Positions 49,779 through 58,475 of a stretch of DNA of 64,000 nt are shown here, one piece after another (position 1 is the first letter of the stretch; each line of letters starts with the position of its first letter). Below the pieces are notes generated by a model. That model had not been told where the DNA came from, did not search any database, and worked only from the letters and a program-made list of their open reading frames with translations. Origin of the DNA: Nocardioides deserti (GTDB lineage: Bacteria; Actinomycetota; Actinomycetes; Propionibacteriales; Nocardioidaceae); contig NZ_JACMYC010000001.1 in assembly GCF_014266025.1 (NCBI RefSeq), positions 186,001 to 250,000 on the forward strand, read 5' to 3'. The position numbers and the translations under genes are program-made.

Positions 49779-52475
49779 GTGACCGAGCAGGACGTCCCCA
49801 CCGCCCCCCGGCACTGGGAGGCCGACGTCCTCCTCCGCGACGGACGCACCGCCCACATCCGCCCGATCGTGCCGTCCGACGCCGAGCTGATGGTGGAGTT
49901 CTACAGCCGGGTCTCCGACACCTCGAAGTACTACCGGTTCTTCTCGCCGATGCCGCGGCTCTCCGACCGCGACGTCAAGCGGTTCACCGAGGTCGACCAC
50001 CACGACCGGGTGGCGTTCGTGCTGACGCTGAGCGGGCAGATGATCGCGGTCGGCCGCTACGACGTGGTCCGCCCGGGCGAGGCCGAGGTCGCCTTCCTCG
50101 TCGAGGACAAGCACCAGGGCCGCGGCATCGCCCAGCTGCTGCTCGAGCACCTCGCGCAGGCCGGCCGCGAGCGCGGCGTCGAGCGGTTCGTCGCCGAGGT
50201 GCTGCCCGACAACACCCGGATGATCCAGACCTTCCGCGACGCCGGCTACCACGTGGCCAGCGAGTACGAGGACGGCGTGCTGGCGCTGGAGTTCCCCATC
50301 ACCGCCACCGACACCGCGATCGGGCTGATGCAGGGCCGCGAGCACAAGGCCGAGGCCGCCTCGATCGAGCGGTTCTTCAACCCGCGCTCGGTCGCGGTCA
50401 TCGGTGCCTCGCGGCGCCAGGACACCATCGGCCAGGCGCTCGTGCGGCACCTGGTGACCGGCGACTTCACCGGGCGCGTGTACGTCGTGAACCCGACGGC
50501 CGCCGCGGTGTCGGGCATGCCGGCGTACAAGACCGTCGGCGACATCCCCGACGAGGTCGACGTGGCGATCGTCGCGGTCCCGGCCGAGTCGGTGCAGGAC
50601 GTCGTCCTGGACTGCGCCGCCAAGGGGGTGCACGGCCTGGTCGTCATCTCCTCGGGGTTCGCCGAGACCGGCGAGGAGGGCCGCCAGCGGCAGCGCCGGC
50701 TCGTCGGCCTGTCCCGCTCCTACGGCCTGCGGCTGATCGGCCCGAACTGCCTGGGGATCATCAACACCGACCCGGCCGTCTCGATCAACGCCTCGCTGTC
50801 GTCGGTGATGCCGCCGCGCGGCCGCGCGGGCTTCTTCTGCCAGTCCGGCGCGCTGGGCTCGGCGATCCTGGAGAAGGTGCAGAACCGCGGCCTCGGCCTC
50901 TCCACCTTCGTCTCCGCCGGCAACCGCGCCGACGTCTCCGGCAACGACCTCCTGCAGTACTGGGAGGAGGACGACTCCACCGAGGTCGTCCTGCTCTACC
51001 TGGAGTCCATCGGCAACCCGCGCAAGTTCTCCCGCATCGCCCGGCGGGTCTCGCTGCGCAAGCCGATCATCGCGGTGCGGTCGGGCCGCACCACGCAGGG
51101 CGTGCCGATGGGCCACGCGGTGCGCCGGATCTCCGCGCCGCCGCAGGCCGTGGACGCGATGTTCCGCCAGGCCGGGGTGATCCAGGTCGACACGCTCGAG
51201 GAGATGTTCGACGTCGCGCAGCTCCTGGCCCACCAGCCGCTGCCGCGCGGGCGCCGGGTCGCGATCGTCGGCAACTCCGACGCGCTCGGCCTGCTCGCCG
51301 CGGACGCAGCCGCCGCGGTCGGGCTCGTCGTCAACAAGTCCGTCGCGCTGGGCGCCGACGCGACGGCCGACGACTTCGAGGACGCGCTCGACGCCGCCAT
51401 CGACGACCCCGAGATCGACTCGGTCGTCGCCGTCTACATCCCGCCGCTCAACGTCTCCGGCGAGGACGTCGCGAACGTGCTGGCCGCCGTCGGCGAGCAG
51501 TCGGACAAGCCGCTGGTGTCCTCGTTCCTCGGTGCCGAGGGTGTGCCCGAGCTGTTGCGCGTCCCCGACGTGGCGGGCTCGACGGCCGGTCGTGGCTCGG
51601 TGCCGTCCTACCCCGCGGTGGAGTACGCCGTGCGGGCGCTCGCGCGCGTCGTGGAGTACGCCGTGTGGTTGCGGACGCCGGACGCGCCGCCCCGCGTGGG
51701 CGACACCGTCGACCGGCGGGCCGCGAAGGCGGTCGTCGACCGCGTGCTGGTGCAGCACCCCGAGGGCACCGAGCTGAGCCAGCAGACGCTGGCGGAGCTC
51801 CTGGCGGCGTACGGCGTGGAGCTGTGGCCGGTGCGCAAGGTGGCGTCGCTGGAGGAGGCGCGGGCCGCCGGCGAGGAGCTCGGCTGGGACGTGGTGCTCA
51901 AGGCGACCGCCGACCACCTGCGCGAGCGGCCGGACCTGGCCCACGTGTGGCGCAACATCGACGACGCCGAGGAGATGGCCGACGCCTGGGAGTCGCTGTC
52001 GTCGGTGATCGGCGACCCGGCCGGCGCCGGGTTCATCGTGCAGAAGGTGGCGCAGCCGGGCGTGCCGGTCTCGATCCGCTCGATAGAGGACCCGCTCTTC
52101 GGTCCGGTGGTCTCCTTCGGCATCTCCGGGGCGATCACCGACCTGCTGACCGACCGGTCCTTCCGGATCCCGCCGCTCTCGGAGCGCGACGCGGCGGCGA
52201 TGGTGCGCGAGATCAAGGCCGCGCCGATGCTCTTCGGCTACCGCGGCAGCGAGGTCGTCGACGTCGCCGAGGTGGAGCGGCTGATCCTGCGGATCTCCCA
52301 GCTGCAGAACGACCTGCCCCAGGTCCGCTCCCTGGAGCTGTCGCTGGTGCTGGCCGGCGCGCACGGCTCGAGCGTGCTCACCGCCGGTGCCCGCGTCGAG
52401 CCGGTCACCGACCCGCGCTCGGACTGGTACGTGCGGCGGCTCCCGCAGGCGCCGGGCGACACGATCCCGGGCTGA
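49779..52475 (+). CDS. GNAT acetyltransferase fused to ADP-forming acyl-CoA synthetase
   Basis: 898 residues. Residues about 15-180 are a GNAT domain (EVAFLVEDKHQGRGIAQLLL is the acetyl-CoA-binding loop). Residues about 200-650 are the CoA-binding and succinyl-CoA-synthetase-like ligase domains (SVAVIGASRRQDTIGQALVR, GPNCLGIINTD, QSGALGSAI) and residues about 670-890 are the ATP-grasp domain (ELLAAYGVELWPVRKVASLE). In Pat-type enzymes of this design the synthetase part has become regulatory and the GNAT part acetylates acetyl-CoA synthetases. Here the GNAT is at the N-terminus, as in Streptomyces homologues. Whether the synthetase is active depends on a catalytic His that I could not place. 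Confidence 0.93.
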   Translation: MTEQDVPTAPRHWEADVLLRDGRTAHIRPIVPSDAELMVEFYSRVSDTSKYYRFFSPMPRLSDRDVKRFTEVDHHDRVAFVLTLSGQMIAVGRYDVVRPGEAEVAFLVEDKHQGRGIAQLLLEHLAQAGRERGVERFVAEVLPDNTRMIQTFRDAGYHVASEYEDGVLALEFPITATDTAIGLMQGREHKAEAASIERFFNPRSVAVIGASRRQDTIGQALVRHLVTGDFTGRVYVVNPTAAAVSGMPAYKTVGDIPDEVDVAIVAVPAESVQDVVLDCAAKGVHGLVVISSGFAETGEEGRQRQRRLVGLSRSYGLRLIGPNCLGIINTDPAVSINASLSSVMPPRGRAGFFCQSGALGSAILEKVQNRGLGLSTFVSAGNRADVSGNDLLQYWEEDDSTEVVLLYLESIGNPRKFSRIARRVSLRKPIIAVRSGRTTQGVPMGHAVRRISAPPQAVDAMFRQAGVIQVDTLEEMFDVAQLLAHQPLPRGRRVAIVGNSDALGLLAADAAAAVGLVVNKSVALGADATADDFEDALDAAIDDPEIDSVVAVYIPPLNVSGEDVANVLAAVGEQSDKPLVSSFLGAEGVPELLRVPDVAGSTAGRGSVPSYPAVEYAVRALARVVEYAVWLRTPDAPPRVGDTVDRRAAKAVVDRVLVQHPEGTELSQQTLAELLAAYGVELWPVRKVASLEEARAAGEELGWDVVLKATADHLRERPDLAHVWRNIDDAEEMADAWESLSSVIGDPAGAGFIVQKVAQPGVPVSIRSIEDPLFGPVVSFGISGAITDLLTDRSFRIPPLSERDAAAMVREIKAAPMLFGYRGSEVVDVAEVERLILRISQLQNDLPQVRSLELSLVLAGAHGSSVLTAGARVEPVTDPRSDWYVRRLPQAPGDTIPG

Positions 52476-52530
52476 GGCGCCTCCCGTGCCATTGGGGTCG
52501 CGGGGGGTGCCGCGTGACACACTTCGGACC

Positions 52531-53115
52531 ATGCGCACCCGCACCACCGACGACCGGGACCGGGCCACCGAGCTCCGGCACGCCATCGACCGCACGGGCT
52601 ACTACCCCGAGGTCGTCGCGGACGGCGTCGCCGCGGCGGTGGCGGGCGAGCAGGTCGTGTCGTTCTTCGTCCACCACGAGCCCACGTTCGAGCGCGACGA
52701 GGTGCGCCGCCACCTCTCGGTGGTGGTGCTGACCCCGACCCGGCTGGTCCTCGCCCACACCGACGAGCACCCCGGCGACGACCTGCTCCCGGAGCCCTAC
52801 ACCTCCACCTCGACCGAGGCGGTCAGCCTCTCGGCGGTGAAGTCCGTCGTCGTCACCCGCAACATCGCCAACCCGACCTCCGGCCCTTCGCGGCCGGCCG
52901 AGGTCGTCATGACCATCGGCTGGGGCGGCGTCGCCCGGATCGACCTCGAGCCGGCCGGCTGCGCGGACCCCGAGTGCGAGGCCGACCACGGCTACACCGG
53001 CGTGCTCTCCTCCGACGACTTCTCGCTGCGGGTCTCGGCCGCGGCGGACGGCGCCGACGCAGTGCACGGGCTGCTGTCCTTCGCCGAGTCGCTCTCGGCC
53101 GCCACGCACGCCTGA
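52531..53115 (+). CDS. DUF5998 protein
   Basis: 194 residues from ATG 52531. The family signature occurs: AIDRTGYYPEVVADGVAAAV near the N-terminus, VVSFFVHHEPTFERDEVRRH, VVLTPTRLVLAHTDEH and AEVVMTIGWGGVARIDLEPA with a Cys-pair region (CADPECEADHGYTG). A soluble actinobacterial protein of unknown function. It is followed after 10 bp by a phosphodiesterase gene, so the two are probably co-transcribed. Confidence 0.85.
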   Translation: MRTRTTDDRDRATELRHAIDRTGYYPEVVADGVAAAVAGEQVVSFFVHHEPTFERDEVRRHLSVVVLTPTRLVLAHTDEHPGDDLLPEPYTSTSTEAVSLSAVKSVVVTRNIANPTSGPSRPAEVVMTIGWGGVARIDLEPAGCADPECEADHGYTGVLSSDDFSLRVSAAADGADAVHGLLSFAESLSAATHA

Positions 53116-53125
53116 GGCGCGGGAC

Positions 53126-54304
53126 GTGTCGGGGGGCGGGGCTGGGCTCGGGTCTGGGCTCGGGTCGGGTCCGGCGGGGGAGTTCCACGAGCCGGCGTAC
53201 GGGCAGCGGTCGCTCTCCGACGTCGTGCCTGCGGTCGCGGTCGCGCTCGGGATCGACCTGGGCCCGGCGCTGGACCGGGCCGCGCCGACCCGGCTCGAGC
53301 TGCCGCCGGCGTCGTCGTACGTCGTCTTCCTCGTCGACGGCCTCGGCCACCGGCTGCTGGAGCGCCACGCCCACGCCGCGCCGTACCTCTCCTCGCTGCT
53401 CGGGCGCGAGCCCGCCACCGCAGGGGTGCCGTCGACGACCGCGACCAGCCTGACCTCGCTCGGCACCGGGCTGGTGCCGGGCGTGCACGGGCTGGTCGGC
53501 TTCACCTCGCGCGTGCCCGGGACCGACCGGCTGCTCAACGCGCTCTTCTGGTCCCCGGAGGTCGACCCGCTGGAGTGGCAGCCGCACCCGACCGCGTTCG
53601 CGCGGCTGCGCTCGGCCGGCGTCACGACGACGGTGGTCAACAAGCGGGAGTTCGCGGGGAGCGGGCTGACCCTCGCGGGCTCGCGGGGTGCGGAGTACGT
53701 CGGCGCCGACAAGGTCGGCGAACGGGTCGCCGCCGCGGTGGCCGCCTCGATCGAGCGGCCGTCGCTGACCTACCTCTACGACAGCGACCTGGACTGGACG
53801 GGCCACCGGTACGGCGTCTCCTCCAGCCAGTGGCTCCAGCAGCTCTCCAGCATCGACTCCGAGGCCGAGCAGCTGCGCGAGGCGCTGCCCGCCGACGTCC
53901 GGCTCGTCATCGTCGCCGACCACGGCATGGTCGACTGCCCGCCCGACCACCGCCTCGACGTCGACGACCACCCCGAGCTGCGCGACGGCGTGGCGCTGCT
54001 GGGCGGCGAGGCCCGCTTCCGACACCTCTACTGCCAGCGCGGCGCCGTCGACGACGTCGCCGCCACGTGGTCGTCGGTGCTGGGGGAGCGCGCCGACGTC
54101 CTCACCCGCGACCAGGCCATCCGCCGCGGCTGGTTCGGCTCCGTCGACGCCTCCGTCCTGCCCCGCCTCGGCGACGTCGTCGTCGCCTCCACCGGTGACC
54201 ACGGCATCTTCTCCACCACCGACTTCGCCTACGAGAAGACGCTCGTCGGCCTGCACGGGTCGCTCACGCCGGAGGAGATGCTCATCCCGGTGCTCGTGGA
54301 CTGA
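53126..54304 (+). CDS. alkaline-phosphatase-superfamily phosphodiesterase
   Basis: 392 residues from GTG 53126. The metal-binding motifs of nucleotide pyrophosphatase/phosphodiesterases are present: FLVDGLGHRLL (first Asp), GVPSTTATSLTSLGTGLVPG with the nucleophile Thr, YLYDSDLDWTGHRYGV (Asp/His), IVADHGMVDCP and STGDHGIFSTTDFAYEK (metal-binding Asp-His). The Gly-rich first 20 residues are encoded by a short repeat (GGGCTCGGGTC) and may not be part of the fold. It should hydrolyse phosphodiesters or nucleotide sugars. Same organisation downstream of DUF5998 occurs in relatives. Confidence 0.9.
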   Translation: MSGGGAGLGSGLGSGPAGEFHEPAYGQRSLSDVVPAVAVALGIDLGPALDRAAPTRLELPPASSYVVFLVDGLGHRLLERHAHAAPYLSSLLGREPATAGVPSTTATSLTSLGTGLVPGVHGLVGFTSRVPGTDRLLNALFWSPEVDPLEWQPHPTAFARLRSAGVTTTVVNKREFAGSGLTLAGSRGAEYVGADKVGERVAAAVAASIERPSLTYLYDSDLDWTGHRYGVSSSQWLQQLSSIDSEAEQLREALPADVRLVIVADHGMVDCPPDHRLDVDDHPELRDGVALLGGEARFRHLYCQRGAVDDVAATWSSVLGERADVLTRDQAIRRGWFGSVDASVLPRLGDVVVASTGDHGIFSTTDFAYEKTLVGLHGSLTPEEMLIPVLVD

Positions 54305-54383
54305 ACCGCCCGGGGCGCCACGGGCCGCCCGTCCGCCCTCGGCGTTCTGCCTCCGCCGCGGGATCGGCCACTAGCGTCGTCGC

Positions 54384-54566
54384 GTGGCACAGAGCCTCGA
54401 CGACAAGCGGATGCGGCTCCGCCATGCCGGGGCCTGCCGCGCCTGCGGCGCAGCGCTCGAGGCGCGGGTCGAAGCCGTGTACGAACGTTCGACCAGGACC
54501 GTTCGTTGCCTGGCCTGCCCGTCGCCGGCCAGAGCGGGCGGATTTGCTGAGGAGCGGTCGGTCTAG
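54384..54566 (+). CDS. short zinc-ribbon protein or N-terminal fragment
   Basis: 60 residues from GTG 54384, preceded by TAGCGT ending 6 nt before it. Two Cys pairs (RHAGACRACGAALEARVEAV and VRCLACPSP) form a zinc ribbon. It resembles the N-terminal part of actinobacterial nuclease-related (NERD) proteins, whose body would follow but is absent. It is either a stand-alone ribbon or a fragment left by deletion. Confidence 0.4.
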   Translation: MAQSLDDKRMRLRHAGACRACGAALEARVEAVYERSTRTVRCLACPSPARAGGFAEERSV

Positions 54567-54581
54567 AACGGCTGCGGTCGG

Positions 54582-54806
54582 CTAGACGTCCTGCGCGTCG
54601 CTCCGTCGTCGCATCGCCAGCCCCGTGACTGCTGGTATCCCGACCGCAGCCGCGCCGATGAGGACAGCAGCGGTGATGTGGATGGGTGCCAAGAGCCAGA
54701 ACACGAAGACGGTGGGAAGCAAGCACAACAGGATCACGAGGGCTGGTAAGAACACGACCAGCACGACCCGACGCCCGTCAAGCCTGAGGGCAGGGCGACC
54801 GCTCAC
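54582..54806 (-). CDS. small two-helix membrane protein
   Basis: 74 residues from GTG 54804-54806. Two hydrophobic helices (RVVLVVFLPALVILLCLLPT and ITAAVLIGAAAVGIPAVTGL) and a basic C-terminus. No ribosome-binding site is clear. No family recognised. Confidence 0.5.
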   Translation of the reverse strand: MSGRPALRLDGRRVVLVVFLPALVILLCLLPTVFVFWLLAPIHITAAVLIGAAAVGIPAVTGLAMRRRSDAQDV

Positions 54807-54888
54807 GGTGACACACTAGTCACGAGCCGGGTGCACACTCACGCCGCATCGCGGGCCTCGACGGCTGAGGGGCTGGGCGGGAGCTCGT

Positions 54889-55308
54889 TCAGCGAAGCAG
54901 GCCGTAGGCGTGGGTGGGCGTGACCCGCACGACCAGCCGTCCCTCATGCACCATCGCGGCACGGTAGGCCTCCCAGTCGTCGTGCTCACCCGCCAACGAG
55001 CGGTAGAGCTCGACCAGCTCGTCGGTCGCCGCGTCGTGCGGGTCGGCCGCGACCTCGGAGAGGCTGACCTCGCCCTCGACGACCGCATAGGACCAGAAGC
55101 TGTCCCCATCGACATGCACTGCCGCCCACGGCGTGCGCCGCAGATTGGCGTACTTCGCGCGGCTGGTCGTGATCGACACCCGGATCACGTCGTCGTCACC
55201 GACGCCGGCGAGGATGTTGGACAGCTGCGGCTTCCCGTCGCGCTTGACCGTCACCAGGACAGCCTGGTGGTTGCGGCGTACGGCGGCGATGGCGTCTGCG
55301 ATCTCCAT
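54889..55308 (-). CDS. PPOX-class, probably F420-dependent, oxidoreductase
   Basis: 139 residues from ATG 55306-55308. The split-barrel pyridoxamine-oxidase fold is visible: AVRRNHQAVLVTVKRDGKPQ, LSNILAGVGDDDVIRVSITT, RAKYANLRRTPWAAVHVDGD. The length and the TTSRAKYANL pattern match the group that uses coenzyme F420, common in actinobacteria. A CAAGAT hexamer ends 7 nt before the ATG. Substrate unknown. Confidence 0.88.
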   Translation of the reverse strand: MEIADAIAAVRRNHQAVLVTVKRDGKPQLSNILAGVGDDDVIRVSITTSRAKYANLRRTPWAAVHVDGDSFWSYAVVEGEVSLSEVAADPHDAATDELVELYRSLAGEHDDWEAYRAAMVHEGRLVVRVTPTHAYGLLR

Positions 55309-55419
55309 ACCGACGATCTTGCCCCGCGTCGGGGACTCAGCCGCGCACCTGCAGCTCCACCTCCACGTGGTCGCCGTCCTCGATCCCCTCGGCGACGCGA
55401 ACCGCCCGACACTTGTTCG

Positions 55420-55740
55420 ATGGGTGGCAGGACCAGGATTGGTGCGGCGGTTGGGCTTTGGCTCGGCCTAGCGCTGATCGCCTGGCTCATCCTGCTCCCG
55501 AGGAAGCGGCAAGGCCCGTTCTACGAGGTGGGGGACCCGCTCATCGTCATGGGCGCTCCCATGCTCCTGCTCGGGGTGGCCATTGGCGCGAGTGCCGGTT
55601 CCGCGCTGGACACGAAGCCGGACACCAAGGTGCTTCCGCGCCGAGTCACAATCGTTGGGCTGGCGCTTGGCGCCGCCGGGGTCGTGTTGACCGTCACGCT
55701 CATGCTGTGGGGGACGGGCATCGTCGGCACACCCCGCTGA
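55420..55740 (+). CDS. three-helix membrane protein
   Basis: 106 residues from ATG 55420. Transmembrane helices at IGAAVGLWLGLALIAWLILL, LIVMGAPMLLLGVAIGASAG and RVTIVGLALGAAGVVLTVTL, with a basic cytoplasmic loop between the first two. No family recognised. Base composition is visibly less G/C-rich than the core genes nearby. Confidence 0.55.
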   Translation: MGGRTRIGAAVGLWLGLALIAWLILLPRKRQGPFYEVGDPLIVMGAPMLLLGVAIGASAGSALDTKPDTKVLPRRVTIVGLALGAAGVVLTVTLMLWGTGIVGTPR

Positions 55741-56008
55741 CTGCGCCAGCACCTCATCGACACCCGTCATGCCGCGTTCGGCGCACTTCGGGCGGAGTGT
55801 GCCGGGAGCGGTGAACGGGGTCGTGTGCTTGACGACGCGCGACGGCGCGTTGTCGAGCACACGTCCGCGATCCTGGACCGCGCACTTCCGCGCAATTGCG
55901 TGGCTTCAGCGCCTGGCGGAGTCCGCGGGCCAACATTTCGGCGCAATTGAACGATCGTCGACACCCCGGAACACCGCAATCCGGGCCAAGTGAGCGGAAA
56001 GTAAGCCC

Positions 56009-56368
56009 CTAAGCACCCAGCGCCCGCAAGTCGACCTGCTCCTGTATGGGCTCTCCGCCAGTGAGGTATGAGATGGACAACTCGTCATAGGTCGCGCCAC
56101 GCCCGTCTCGGGGTCGACCGAACTGCATCTCCAGAGTGAAGAGATGGTCGTCCATAGACCCGCCACCTCCTAGGAAGTGTGGCGCCCGGTCGCCCAATGC
56201 TCGGACCGTGATACGGGAGCGCACGGACTCGAAGTCATCGTCAGGGCGGGTGGTGGCCACGATGAAGGTGAGCCACAGAACGTCCTCGGCGTAGCCAACC
56301 GGCAGCCGGGTGATACGACATTCGGGCCCGTCGACTCGGTGATGCGACTCGGAGCGACTTGCAGGCAC
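56009..56368 (-). CDS. hypothetical soluble protein
   Basis: 119 residues from the start at 56366-56368. The sequence (LPVGYAEDVLWLTFIVATTR, ITVRALGDRAPHFLGGGGSM, DDHLFTLEMQFGRPRDGRGA) has strand-rich, immunity-protein-like character, but no family was recognised. Surrounded by non-coding or decayed sequence. Confidence 0.5.
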   Translation of the reverse strand: MPASRSESHHRVDGPECRITRLPVGYAEDVLWLTFIVATTRPDDDFESVRSRITVRALGDRAPHFLGGGGSMDDHLFTLEMQFGRPRDGRGATYDELSISYLTGGEPIQEQVDLRALGA

Positions 56369-56514
56369 GACCCAACCCTAAGCCGCAAGCACCCCTAACG
56401 GTTCGGCACCGCTTCACGGGCCAAGCGAGCGAGTTGTAGCTCGCAAGGATTGGGCGAGACGCCCGCACCGGGGCCCGGCCGCGGGTCGTGGCTAGGTTCG
56501 CGGACCTCGCGAAG

Positions 56515-56832
56515 TCATCGAGCAGCCAGTTCCGCGGTCAGAGTGGCTACACGTTCGACGAGCTCTTGGTAGTGCCGCTCGAACTCCGCCACGTCGACCG
56601 CATTCAGGCGCCCGAGTTGCATGTCCAGCACCGCAGTCGCCTGCATCTCCGTCAGGCCGTACTGCTCCTCGAGGGCGCGCCTGGCGGCAGGCTGACCCGA
56701 CGCCAGAAGCACAACATCAAGAACTCCGTGCGCGTCATTCGCCGCGACGAGAATGGCCTCTATGACCTGAATGTATTCCTGCGCATTTCGCAGGTCGTTA
56801 CGAACGTCGTTCACGGAGCGTCCGAAGGTCAT
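56515..56832 (-). CDS. free-standing GyrA/ParC coiled-coil-like mini-protein
   Basis: 105 residues from ATG 56830-56832, with AAGG 7 nt upstream. The sequence corresponds to the long coiled-coil arm and C-gate region of GyrA/ParC: VRNDLRNAQEYIQVIEAILV, then ALEEQYGLTEMQATAVLDMQ and LGRLNAVDVAEFERHYQELV. The ParC of this window has [20 protein letters not shown] at the matching place. The catalytic Tyr, the winged helix and the C-terminal propeller are absent. In gyrase this region forms the dimer interface, so the mini-protein might pair with itself or with a topoisomerase subunit. It could instead be a gene remnant, but the clean start and stop argue for a gene. Confidence 0.65.
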   Translation of the reverse strand: MTFGRSVNDVRNDLRNAQEYIQVIEAILVAANDAHGVLDVVLLASGQPAARRALEEQYGLTEMQATAVLDMQLGRLNAVDVAEFERHYQELVERVATLTAELAAR

Positions 56833-56989
56833 GGAAGCACCTTGCCACTACGAGGACCGGCTGTCGGGCAACCGGTCGCACGCGCCGTTCGCCCGTCCGG
56901 ACGCGCCGCACTCGTCGATACTCAGGCCAGCGCGGTCTGGGCCTACAGCGCGACTCCGCCGATGAGCGGGCTCTTCCGGCAGCGCGACG

Positions 56990-57463
56990 ATGCACGATAA
57001 GCCAACTCAACCGTCCGGGCGAGGTGGATCCGCTAACGTCACCAGACCGTACGACTTCAGACAGGAGCCGGAGCCGTTGCCGGACGAGAAGCCAGATGTG
57101 ATCGACTCAGGGCCCAAGAAAGGGATCATCCCAGTCTTGCTGCTGATCATCGGCGCGATCGCTGGCTACGTGGTGGGCAGCGTGACATCAGATCCTGACG
57201 TCTCGGAAGGTGGGCAGACTTCTTATGCCTGCGCATTGGCCGAGAAGGTCCGAGCGGGCCACCAGAACGAGGATGACTGGGGCAGCTTCAACGAGGATCC
57301 GGCGTACAACGAGATGATGGCGATACGGTCCCTGCTCGGTGCTTCGATGCCAGCAGGGAACGGCGAGGATGAGAGGTTCGCCGATCTCGACTGGACCGTC
57401 GTCTCGGAGGGTGGGGTCGAGGCGTGGGGCACCCTCCTCGACGAAATCATCGAGGCGTGCTGA
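56990..57463 (+). CDS. hypothetical single-pass membrane protein
   Basis: 157 residues from ATG 56990. A cytoplasmic Pro/Asp-rich start (about 45 residues) precedes one transmembrane helix (GIIPVLLLIIGAIAGYVVGS). The outside part is acidic with one Cys at each end (YACALAEKVRAG and EIIEAC), which may form a disulfide. No family recognised. Confidence 0.6.
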   Translation: MHDKPTQPSGRGGSANVTRPYDFRQEPEPLPDEKPDVIDSGPKKGIIPVLLLIIGAIAGYVVGSVTSDPDVSEGGQTSYACALAEKVRAGHQNEDDWGSFNEDPAYNEMMAIRSLLGASMPAGNGEDERFADLDWTVVSEGGVEAWGTLLDEIIEAC

Positions 57464-57514
57464 AGCGGCCCGTGCCGCGATGGGATCATCGAGGCCGTCG
57501 TCAGCAGCCGCGGG

Positions 57515-58465
57515 GTGGGCACGGTCGTCTGGCTGGGCACTCGCGGTCTGGAGCTGCGCCGGGTGAGCCCGTCCGGCCGCGTCGGCGGCGGTCGGCTCCT
57601 GACCGAGGACCGGAGCGACGTCACCCTCGTGGCCGGGGCGGAAGGGACGGTCGCGGTCGGTTGGAGCTCTGCCGATGGCGCCCGGGCGCGCGTCATCCGC
57701 GCCGGCGGCGCCCTCGGCCCGGTGCAAGCTCTTCCCGGCACCCACGTGCAGGCACTCGCGCCAGACCCCAAGGGTGGTTACGCCGTCCTGACGAAGACCC
57801 TGGTTCCCGACGGGTACGAGTACAACGATCGCGTCTACTCCGACCTCACGCTCTCGAGGATCGACGACCGGAGTTCGGTGCAGTCGTCGGCGCCGGTGTC
57901 GGAGACGGCGGGCGCCGGTGACGTGACCGTGCTCCGAGGTGGCGCGACGGTCGTGGTGTGGTGGGAGCAGGTCGGCGCCCGTTGGGTCCTGACCGAGCGC
58001 CGTTACCCCGGCGCCGTCGACGGTGCGTCCACCACGCACGTGCGGGCCAGGACGAGCCACCGCGGCTTCGCCGCGGACCTCATCCCCGCGCCCGGCGGGC
58101 GGGTGTACCTCGGCTGGCAGGTCGGGGTCGCCAGCATGCACGTCGGGGTCCTCCCGCGCGCGGCCGGCGGCAAGCTACGCCGTACGTACATCGGCTCCGG
58201 GTCGTACTACCTGACCGAGGAGATGCATGCCGCTCGTGGCCGCGTCGTGGTGTTCTCGCCGATCCAGTCCGAGGCAGGCCAGTACCTCGAGGTGTGGACC
58301 TGGAACGGCAAGGGCCCGGTGTCGCGCAAGCGGCAGATCCTCTTCGACGACGGCGACTATGCCGACGACGACAGCAGCACGACGAACCGGTTCGCCATCG
58401 CGAGCGGCGGCGGCCACATAGCGGCGATGACGCCGACCACGAACGACGTCGTCTACCGCGACTGA
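57515..58465 (+). pseudogene. 5'-truncated beta-propeller-like protein gene
   Basis: 316 residues from GTG 57515. The protein consists of repeated beta-strand units (TVVWLGTRGLELRRVSPSGR, VQALAPDPKGGYAVLTKTLV, GGRVYLGWQVGVASMHVGVL) like secreted propellers, but it begins in mid-repeat with no signal peptide. The frame is open upstream to the stop of the preceding gene, without any better start. ATCATCGAGGC occurs both at the end of the preceding gene (57446-57456) and 30 bp later (near 57487), which suggests a deletion or duplication joint that removed the 5' end. Confidence 0.45.
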
Positions 58466-58475
58466 TCGGCCCGGG

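Noticed and set aside
49773..52595. A 940-residue frame opposite the GNAT fusion
   Set aside because: Antisense shadow, Arg/His/Val-rich, no recognisable domain.
55741..56008. Several short open frames between the membrane protein and the hypothetical leftward gene
   Set aside because: No coherent codon pattern or start signal; the only feature is a repeated GCGCAATTG.
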